9,231 nt of DNA from Chloroflexota bacterium (GTDB taxonomy: Bacteria; Chloroflexota; Dehalococcoidia; SAR202; UBA11138), in NCBI GenBank assembly GCA_022561955.1, contig JADFQF010000032.1, positions 1-9,231 of the forward strand, given 5' to 3'. The stretch's first letter is position 1. Every line of letters begins with the position of its first letter. The position numbers were made by a program, and so were the translations under genes. Under the pieces are notes generated by a model. It did not search any database and was not told the DNA's origin. It was given only the letters and a program-made list of their open reading frames with translations. This document shows, piece by piece, positions 1 through 5,173 of this stretch.

Positions 1-351
1 GCGCGAGTCAAGGCGGTGCTCAGGAGGAGCGGCTCCGTTCCTGGGATCGAAGAGGACTCGCTGCGAATAGACGGCCTCTATATCAATCCCAGGACCCGCC
101 AGGTCAGTGTCGGCGGCCACGACGTCGATCTCACGGCCAAGGAATTCGACCTGCTGCGCTTCCTCGCGATGCACCCCCGGCAGGTCTTCAGCCGCGAACA
201 GCTGCTAAACGACGTTTGGGACTACCTGTACGCTGGTGACACTAGTACTGTGACAGTACATATCAGAAGGCTCAGGGAGAAGATCGAGGCCGACCCAACC
301 CGGCCACGGTACATACTCACGGTATGGGGAGTGGGCTACAAGTTCATGTGA
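1..351 (+). CDS. OmpR/PhoB-family response regulator, C-terminal part (5' end outside window)
   Basis: This is the DNA-binding half of a two-component response regulator; the reading frame is open through base 1, so the receiver domain lies outside the window. The first visible residues (ARVKAVLRR) match the usual end of the receiver and start of the linker. A complete OmpR/PhoB winged helix-turn-helix follows, with the typical LTAKEFDLLRFL start, SREQLLNDVW helix, VHIRRLREKIE recognition helix and a terminal wing around WGVGYKF. A GTG at base 16 could serve as a start but lies inside the family alignment, so I treat the gene as truncated by the window. The histidine kinase gene follows 93 nt downstream on the same strand, a standard regulator-sensor order, so the two are very probably one operon and cognate partners. 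The signal and regulon cannot be read from this fragment. Confidence 0.95.
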   Translation, partial: ARVKAVLRRSGSVPGIEEDSLRIDGLYINPRTRQVSVGGHDVDLTAKEFDLLRFLAMHPRQVFSREQLLNDVWDYLYAGDTSTVTVHIRRLREKIEADPTRPRYILTVWGVGYKFM

Positions 352-426
352 GCAGAAAGCAGAGCTCTTCACGCGAGCTCGGAAAATTCAGCTTCAGGCG
401 CATAGGGCACCATTAGACGCCCCGCG

Positions 427-439
427 AGACCGGAGGTCT
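427..439 (+). promoter_or_regulatory. Shine-Dalgarno of the histidine kinase inside a small hairpin
   Basis: GGAGGT at 432-437 sits 7 nt before the TTG at 445 and fixes that start. The same bases can fold: AGACC (427-431) pairs perfectly with GGTCT (435-439) around a three-base loop, burying half of the ribosome site. A similar arrangement occurs before the small secreted protein gene. The ribosome site is clear; regulation by the hairpin is inference. Confidence 0.5.
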
Positions 440-444
440 ATAAA

Positions 445-1698
445 TTGAATCGGGTAAATCTTCTCAAGACCGGGAACTCTGCGCTGATCGCCATCGTGGG
501 CGGCCTCGCCGTGGCTCTGGCCCTGGCATTTCTGGCCTTCGACATGAGCAGCCGGGACGCCGGCCTCATTTCCCTGTACCTTGCCGTCTCCAGCTCCATA
601 TCGCTGTTGATGGGGTTTGGTGCCAGCCGATTAGCCCTCAGAAGCCGATTGGGCATAAGGAAGAGGGTAGCGGTGGCCGGTGCCATCGGAAGCGTCATCG
701 CGCTGGTAAACGTTACGATAACAGCCCTCCTGATGTTTCTGTCCCCCCACGACCTCGCGCTGCTGGCCGTGCTGCTCCTGTTTTCGTTGGTAGTCTCCAC
801 CTTCTTCAGCTTCGCAGTGGCCCGCGGCATAACCTCCTCGGTGGAGTCGCTGAAACAGGGAGCGTTGCTTCTGGCTGAAGGCGACCTCTCGGCGAGGGTA
901 TCGGTTACGTCCAACGACGAGGTGGGGGAGCTGGCGAACATAATCAATACGATGGCTGACAAGCTCGATCAGGCCTTTCACCGGCAACGAGAGCTGGAGC
1001 AGGCGAGGAAGGACCTCATCGCCTCCGTCTCTCACGATCTCAGGACGCCCCTCGCCTCGATGCGGGCGATGGTAGAGGCCATCAGCGACGGCGTGGTGTC
1101 CGATACGCAGACCATCCAGCAGTATTGCGCGAACATCAAGAATGAGGTGGAGCACCTGTCTATCCTCATCGACGACCTCTTCGAGCTATCCAGACTGGAT
1201 TCGGGGACTCTGGAGCTTCAGCTTCAGCCCAGCTCTGTAGACGACATACTTTCCACCGTATTGATAGGCATGCAGGCCGAGGCGGCGTCTCATTCCCTTG
1301 AGCTGCGCAGCGAGCTGAACGACGAGCTCGAGCCCGTGATGGCCGATTCCCACAAGATACAGAGGGTCCTTTACAACCTGGCGCAGAACGCCATTCGCAA
1401 CACGCCCGCCGACGGCACCATACTCATGGAGGCGAAAGACATCGGTGAGATGATCCGGATCGACGTCGCCGACACGGGACAAGGCATAGCCGAAGAAGAC
1501 CTGGACAAGGTCTTCGACAGGTTCTACCGGGGCGAGAAGTCGCGTTCCAGGGAGTACGGCGGAGCGGGCCTCGGACTGGCCATAGCCAAGGGAATCGTCG
1601 AGGCCCACGGCGGAAAAATCTGGGTCGAAAGCGCCCTGGGCGCCGGCAGCCGATTTAGCTTCAGCCTACCCAAGGCCGGTGTCGGTATAGCCGTTTAG
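445..1698 (+). CDS. Membrane sensor histidine kinase (HAMP-HisKA-HATPase)
   Basis: This 417-residue kinase should autophosphorylate on a histidine and pass the phosphate to the regulator encoded just upstream. Four hydrophobic segments are visible at about residues 12-33, 40-60, 75-99 and 102-127. The basic loop at 61-74 faces inside by the positive-inside rule, so the two outer loops are only about 5-8 residues and there is no sizeable extracytoplasmic sensor domain. HAMP spans about 128-182. HisKA carries SHDLRTPLAS with phospho-acceptor His197. The ATP domain has an N box (Asn311/Asn315), a G1 box DTGQGI (343-348), an F box around FDRF (357-360) and a G2 box GAGLGLAI (373-380). All key residues are present, so it should be active. 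The start is TTG, chosen because of the GGAGGT seven bases upstream. It is PhoR/BaeS-like in organisation; the stimulus is unknown, but the topology suggests sensing within or near the membrane. Confidence 0.95.
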   Translation: MNRVNLLKTGNSALIAIVGGLAVALALAFLAFDMSSRDAGLISLYLAVSSSISLLMGFGASRLALRSRLGIRKRVAVAGAIGSVIALVNVTITALLMFLSPHDLALLAVLLLFSLVVSTFFSFAVARGITSSVESLKQGALLLAEGDLSARVSVTSNDEVGELANIINTMADKLDQAFHRQRELEQARKDLIASVSHDLRTPLASMRAMVEAISDGVVSDTQTIQQYCANIKNEVEHLSILIDDLFELSRLDSGTLELQLQPSSVDDILSTVLIGMQAEAASHSLELRSELNDELEPVMADSHKIQRVLYNLAQNAIRNTPADGTILMEAKDIGEMIRIDVADTGQGIAEEDLDKVFDRFYRGEKSRSREYGGAGLGLAIAKGIVEAHGGKIWVESALGAGSRFSFSLPKAGVGIAV

Positions 1699-1829
1699 CG
1701 CCCCTCAAGCGCTTCGTCGAACGGTCCGACCTCATCCGAGAACGCCTCCCATGAGACCCGTACGCCTTGCTCCGGCCTCAGTTGCCTTCGTCCATACGAA
1801 ACTTCGCATCGCCACATTGAAGTCAGAAT

Positions 1830-1870
1830 GTTAAGCCCTGGTTCAGATTCGTAAGACCCTCTTAATATTT
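1830..1870 (+). promoter_or_regulatory. Phased direct repeats and candidate -10: likely OmpR/PhoB-type operator
   Basis: Four related units begin at 1830 (GTTAAG), 1841 (GTTCAG), 1851 (GTAAG) and 1861 (CTTAAT), giving centre-to-centre steps of 11, 10 and 10 bases, about one helical turn each. Tandem units of this kind are how OmpR/PhoB-family regulators bind, as in Pho boxes. The last unit overlaps a possible -10 hexamer TAATAT at 1863-1868, with no good -35, the layout of an activator-dependent promoter. The site lies in the gap between the kinase and the small secreted protein gene. Binding by the upstream regulator is inferred. Confidence 0.4.
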
Positions 1871-1968
1871 GACCTTTAGTCTTGGGTAATAGCTGGGCGC
1901 ATAAGCCGACGACTTCTTGCCGGCCGAGGTGTCTAACATTCGACAAGCAGACTGAAGGAGGTCTAGAT

Positions 1969-2442
1969 ATGAACCGTAAGCGATTAGGCATAGTAATGGG
2001 CATGATGGCGGCTCTGGCGCTCTTCTTGGGCGTCTCCGTCGCTACCTCTGAAGAGGCATTCGCCAATCCACCGGCGAGGCCGCATATTTGGGTCGACGGG
2101 GTGCTGTACAACGCCATCGTTCCCCTCAATCCGGACGGCACGGTAGCATTGCCCAACATCCCGGACTCCACGGTGCCCAGCGTCGCGGAGCTGGAGACGA
2201 CCGACAACCTCTACGTCGTCGTGTCCAATAGCACGACTCCCCTCGTATCGGACTCAGCGCCCGGCGACTCCGACTACAACGGCGGCCGATGGATTCCCAG
2301 GATGGTCACGCCGATCGGGGCCGGCCCCGGGTATGAGCTGACCTCGGAAGAGGACGTAATGGCGGCGTACATGGCTGGAAAGGTCAACATAAGCGGCGCC
2401 GGTCCGGCGTTCTTGTGCCCAATAACCTCAAAGGCCAATTAG
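1969..2442 (+). CDS. Small secreted protein of unknown function
   Basis: This is a 157-residue exported protein that I cannot assign to a characterised family. The N terminus is a classic Sec signal peptide: basic MNRKR, a hydrophobic core at about residues 6-25, and an AFA cleavage motif at 30-32, leaving a mature protein of about 125 residues. The mature part has a WVDG strand near residue 42, a YVVVSN strand, an acidic/glycine motif PGDSDYNGGRW around 99-109, and a single cysteine near the C terminus (FLCP). The PGDxDYNGGRW pattern resembles uncharacterised secreted proteins I associate with Chloroflexi and haloarchaea, but I cannot confirm that here. The ATG start is chosen over an upstream TTG at 1882 because AAGGAGGT ends six bases before it and the signal peptide begins exactly there. 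It follows a two-component operon and phased repeats, and is closed by an intrinsic terminator, so it is probably a single-gene transcript controlled by the regulator. Confidence 0.85.
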   Translation: MNRKRLGIVMGMMAALALFLGVSVATSEEAFANPPARPHIWVDGVLYNAIVPLNPDGTVALPNIPDSTVPSVAELETTDNLYVVVSNSTTPLVSDSAPGDSDYNGGRWIPRMVTPIGAGPGYELTSEEDVMAAYMAGKVNISGAGPAFLCPITSKAN

Positions 2443-2469
2443 TAAAACGATCTCAGTACTAGCAACGTC

Positions 2470-2505
2470 GAAGGGCCGTTATGCATTAGCGGCCCTTCTT
2501 TGTTG
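2470..2505 (+). terminator. Rho-independent terminator of the small secreted protein gene
   Basis: A perfect 9-bp stem pairs GAAGGGCCG (2470-2478) with CGGCCCTTC (2490-2498) around an 11-base loop, and is followed directly by a T-rich run (TTTGTTGT). It begins 27 bases after the stop codon. Read on the minus strand, the stem is not followed by a T tract, so it should act mainly on plus-strand transcripts and only poorly on mazG. Confidence 0.85.
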
Positions 2506-2534
2506 TCAGAACTAAGCTCTCGCGTTCTTATTCT

Positions 2535-3320
2535 TTATTCCTCGAGCGCCTTTGCCTCCTGCCACAGGGCCTCCTTTTCGTCCAACGGCAGCTCCGCAAA
2601 GTCCAGGTCCCGCTCTCTGCTGAACCGCTCCATCGCCGTGAACCGGCGGTAGAAGCGTCCGTTGGCGTGCCGCAGCGCCGACTCGGCCTCTATGCCCATC
2701 CAGCGTGACGCGTTCACGATGGAGAAGAGCAGGTCTCCCAGCTCGTGCTCTTTTTGCTCGTCGGACTGCGCATCATCTATCTCCCCGAGCTCTTCGACGA
2801 CCTTGGCCAGCGCTCCCGAGATATCGTCCCAGTCGAATCCGGTCCTCGCCGCTCGACCCTGCACGGACTGAGCGTAGGCGAGGGCGGGCATGTGTCGCGG
2901 CAGGCCGTCCAGGATCGAATCGTCGCCGCCCTGTTTTTCGTCGCGCTTGATCGCGTCCCAGTTGGCGATCACCTGCTCGGCATCATCGGCCTGAGCATCG
3001 CCGAATACGTGGGGGTGACGCCTGACCAGCTTGCCTATGAGGGCCTCGAAGACCTGGCCGTGGGTGAACTCTTTGGCCTCTTCCGCCATTCGGGCCTGGA
3101 AGGCCACATGGAAGAGCACGTCGCCAAGCTCCTCGACCATCTCGTCGACGTTATCCTCTTCGATAGCCTCGATCAGCTCATAGCACTCCTCCAACAGCAT
3201 TTCGGTCATGGACTTGTGAGTCTGCTTCCTGTCCCAGGGACATCCGTTGGGGCCTCGCAGTCGTTCTAATAGTTGAAGCACGCCATCGTAGGTCGCCGGG
3301 TAATCGGACATGTTTGTCAT
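2535..3320 (-). CDS. mazG: Nucleoside triphosphate pyrophosphohydrolase MazG
   Basis: MazG hydrolyses (d)NTPs to the monophosphate and pyrophosphate in the cytoplasm, and is linked to clearing non-canonical nucleotides and, in E. coli, to the stringent response. The 261-residue product is almost exactly the length of E. coli MazG and contains two MazG domains. The N-terminal domain opens with the family hallmark GPNGCPWD (23-30) and has the metal-binding set EECYE (44-48) and EELGD (63-67). The RRHPHVFGD segment (100-108) follows. The second domain repeats the pattern with EELGE (166-170) and ELGD (183-186). GGGAG lies six bases before the chosen ATG; an alternative ATG three codons in is possible. 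The gene is divergent from the DUF1461 gene across 38 bases. Nothing suggests degeneration or a toxin-antitoxin partner. Confidence 0.97.
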   Translation of the reverse strand: MTNMSDYPATYDGVLQLLERLRGPNGCPWDRKQTHKSMTEMLLEECYELIEAIEEDNVDEMVEELGDVLFHVAFQARMAEEAKEFTHGQVFEALIGKLVRRHPHVFGDAQADDAEQVIANWDAIKRDEKQGGDDSILDGLPRHMPALAYAQSVQGRAARTGFDWDDISGALAKVVEELGEIDDAQSDEQKEHELGDLLFSIVNASRWMGIEAESALRHANGRFYRRFTAMERFSRERDLDFAELPLDEKEALWQEAKALEE

Positions 3321-3339
3321 CGGTCGCTCCCGAGGGAAG

Positions 3340-3361
3340 ATGCTATGATTGTCTGCAAATG
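3340..3361 (+). promoter_or_regulatory. Extended -10 promoter for the DUF1461 gene, possibly leaderless
   Basis: TGCTATGAT at 3341-3349 matches an extended -10 (TGnTATnnT). Its hexamer ends nine bases before the ATG at 3359, so transcription would begin within a few bases of, or at, the start codon. No Shine-Dalgarno sequence lies at a workable distance from that ATG; the purine run GAGGGAAG is about 20 bases away. Both points fit a leaderless mRNA. No clear -35 is visible. Confidence 0.45.
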
Positions 3362-4096
3362 CACGCGCTGAGAATAACGGCGGCGGTCATATTCGTCGCC
3401 TTCGTCCCCATATTTCTCACGGCGACGACCGTGCGGTTGGTCATCAACCTTCCCTCGCTGTACAGCTACGGGTTCGACAAGTATAACATCGCCGCCTACA
3501 CGGGCATCGAGCGCCCTGAGCTTCTTTCCGCGGCACGGCAGCTTCGAGACTACTTCAACAACGATGAGGAGCTTCTGATAATCCCGCTCACGGTCCGCGG
3601 CGTGCAGGTGAACAGCCTCTTCAACCAGCGTGAGATCATTCACATGCGGGACGTCAAGGGCCTTATTCGCGGGGTGTATCTAGTGCAGATGTTGACGGCG
3701 CTCTACCTGCTGGGGTTTGCCGCCGCCGGAATATATCTATGGCGCCGCTCGTTCTGGCCCATGCTCGCCCGAAACGCGAGCGCGGGCGGCTTTCTTACCC
3801 TTGGAATCATTGCGTTCATCGGAGTCGTTTCCCTCGTCGGATTCGACCGGCTGTTCCTGCTGTTCCATCTCATAAGCTTTAGCAACGACTTCTGGCAGCT
3901 CGATCCGTCCAGGGACTACCTGATCGCGATGTTCCCGCAGGGGTTCTTCTTTGACGCAACGATGCTGATCGCCGGGTCGGTAATCCTGGAGGCCGCTCTG
4001 CTGGCGGCGGTGCCTATCGCCTTACTGAAGTACCTGCCTCAACGGAGGATCACCCGGGCCGAGCGACGCCTCGCCGCGCGGACCGAAGCGCCCTAG
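3359..4096 (+). CDS. Four-helix integral membrane protein, DUF1461/TIGR01906 type
   Basis: This 245-residue membrane protein has no known biochemical role. Membrane segments are visible at about residues 5-28, 101-127, 141-163 and 198-226. A long polar segment between the first two probably lies outside the cell and contains a conserved-looking HMRDVK just before the second helix. Between helices three and four is the signature that makes me assign the DUF1461 family: FHLISFSNDFWQLDP (169-183), then DYLIAMFPQGFFFD (186-199). The C terminus is basic and cytoplasmic. The frame can be extended upstream to a TTG at 3314, but that would overlap mazG and has no hydrophobic or family support, so the ATG at 3359 is preferred. 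The gene is divergent from mazG and followed by larB on the same strand after a gap that holds a separate promoter. Confidence 0.8.
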   Translation: MHALRITAAVIFVAFVPIFLTATTVRLVINLPSLYSYGFDKYNIAAYTGIERPELLSAARQLRDYFNNDEELLIIPLTVRGVQVNSLFNQREIIHMRDVKGLIRGVYLVQMLTALYLLGFAAAGIYLWRRSFWPMLARNASAGGFLTLGIIAFIGVVSLVGFDRLFLLFHLISFSNDFWQLDPSRDYLIAMFPQGFFFDATMLIAGSVILEAALLAAVPIALLKYLPQRRITRAERRLAARTEAP

Positions 4097-4129
4097 GGAT
4101 TTCTGCTAACTCTTCGATAGCGTTTATTC

Positions 4130-4159
4130 TTTACGTACCGTCACTAACGTCTGTATACT
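4130..4159 (+). promoter_or_regulatory. Candidate sigma-70 promoter of larB
   Basis: TTTACG (4130-4135) and TATACT (4154-4159) are separated by 18 bases and match the sigma-70 -35 and -10 boxes at 4/6 and 5/6 positions. Initiation about seven bases downstream would give a 5' leader of roughly 45 nt before the proposed larB start. Confidence 0.45.
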
Positions 4160-4199
4160 CGGAAGCAGGCACTATCCTGATCGTCCGGGACATCTAAGC

Positions 4200-4204
4200 G
4201 GGAG
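4200..4204 (+). promoter_or_regulatory. Ribosome binding site that places the larB start
   Basis: GGGAG here lies seven bases before the ATC codon at 4212. No comparable purine run precedes the TTG at 4281, the first conventional start codon in the frame. This is the main local evidence for the unusual start. Confidence 0.5.
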
Positions 4205-4211
4205 ACGAGAT

Positions 4212-4982
4212 ATCGACGAAAACCGCCTCAGGGCGCTGCTCGAAGACTTCAAGGCCGATGGCGTCAGCGTAGACGAGGTCTTGGACCGGCTGCGTGACCT
4301 GCCGTACGAAGACCTGGGTTTCGCCAAGGTCGACCACCACAGGGAGCTTCGCAAGGGTTTTCCCGAGGTGATTTTCGGCCTGGGAAAGTCTCCCGATCAG
4401 ATAGCGTCTATTTCCGACGCCTTGCTGAAACACTCCGACCGTTTATTGGTGACCAGGGCGTCCCTGGAAGCCTACGATGCCGTGCACAGCAAAATCGCGG
4501 ACGCGGCCTACGACGAGATCGCCAGGACGATAGCCGTCGACCGCCGCAAGCCTTCCGAGCGCAAGGTAGCCCCAGGCGTCCTCGTCATCTGCGCGGGCAC
4601 GGCAGACCTACCCGTCGCGTGCGAAGCGGCCGTTACCGCGGAGCTCATGGACTGCGAGGTAGAGCGAGTCTTCGATGTCGGCGTCGCTGGAATCCACCGT
4701 CTACTGGACCAGAAGGATGCGCTGAACAGGGCGCGTGTGGTGGTTGCCGTCGCGGGGATGGAAGGCGCTCTGCCTTCCGTCGTTGGCGGGTTGGTGCAGG
4801 TGCCGGTCATCGCCGTTCCCACCAGCGTCGGCTACGGCGCCAGCTTCGACGGGCTTGCGGCCCTCCTCGCCATGCTAAACTCGTGCGCCACGGGCATCGG
4901 CGTCGTCAACATAGACAACGGCTTCGGAGCAGGCTACCTCGCCGCGGTCATCAACAAGCTGCCCCAGCCTCAGCTCGACTAG
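4212..4982 (+). CDS. larB: Nickel pincer cofactor biosynthesis protein LarB
   Basis: LarB carboxylates the pyridinium ring of nicotinic acid adenine dinucleotide and hydrolyses its phosphoanhydride, giving the biscarboxylate mononucleotide that LarE and LarC convert to the nickel-pincer cofactor of LarA-type racemases. The N-terminal part has the hallmark LPYEDLGFAKVDHHR. The C-terminal half is a PurE-like carboxylase domain. Counting from 4212, Asp41-His42, Glu184 (GMEGALPS) and Cys225 (NSCATGIG) fall within a few positions of the catalytic residues I recall for Lactobacillus plantarum LarB (Asp42, His43, Glu180, Cys221). This gives 256 residues against about 246 in that protein. No ATG, GTG or TTG lies in frame between the upstream TAA (4107) and the TTG at 4281. 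Starting at 4281 would remove 23 residues that look like the normal LarB N terminus, so I place the start at ATC 4212, which has an ideal ribosome site. larC, larE and larA are not in the window. Confidence 0.88.
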   Translation: MDENRLRALLEDFKADGVSVDEVLDRLRDLPYEDLGFAKVDHHRELRKGFPEVIFGLGKSPDQIASISDALLKHSDRLLVTRASLEAYDAVHSKIADAAYDEIARTIAVDRRKPSERKVAPGVLVICAGTADLPVACEAAVTAELMDCEVERVFDVGVAGIHRLLDQKDALNRARVVVAVAGMEGALPSVVGGLVQVPVIAVPTSVGYGASFDGLAALLAMLNSCATGIGVVNIDNGFGAGYLAAVINKLPQPQLD

Positions 4983-5065
4983 GGACCTCAAACACCCCTT
5001 CATCGGTCAGGCCGTATCTCAAACTCTCTCGTGTTTGAAAGCTAAGATGGGGTAACCGACTTTCG

Positions 5066-5146
5066 ACCTCTCCCCCTTCCCCTCTCCGCACGCGGAGAGG
5101 GGGCCTTACGGACCGGGACCGCCGTCTGGAAATCTGGGGGAGAGGT
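5066..5146. repeat. Nested palindromic (REP/MITE-like) intergenic element
   Basis: Two inverted repeats are nested. The outer arms are ACCTCTCCCCC (5066-5076) and its exact reverse complement (5136-5146), 11 bp each. Inside is a perfect 11-bp hairpin, CCCCTCTCCGC (5079-5089) against its complement (5092-5102). The inner hairpin is not followed by a T run on either strand, so it is not an ordinary intrinsic terminator. There is no coding capacity. It occupies most of the gap between larB and the glycoside hydrolase gene. Pyrimidine-rich hairpins of this CTCTCCCC kind are dispersed repeats in several bacterial genomes, but copy number cannot be judged from one window. Confidence 0.6.
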
Positions 5147-5173
5147 GGACCACGAAACTAAACGAGGAGCGAC

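Noticed and set aside
362..380. GAGCTC ... GAGCTC hairpin between regulator and kinase
   Set aside because: Only a 6-bp stem built from a self-palindromic hexamer and no T run, so it is not a convincing terminator.
1882..1968. Upstream TTG extension of the small secreted protein
   Set aside because: It would bury the signal peptide 29 residues into the protein and ignore the perfect AAGGAGGT before the ATG at 1969.
3314..3358. TTG start extending the DUF1461 protein into mazG
   Set aside because: It overlaps the divergent mazG start and adds 15 residues with no family likeness; the extended -10 at 3341-3349 would lie inside it.
5019..5038. TCAAAC ... GTTTGA hairpin after larB as a terminator
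   Set aside because: A short AT-rich 6-bp stem with an 8-base loop and no following T tract; too weak to call.
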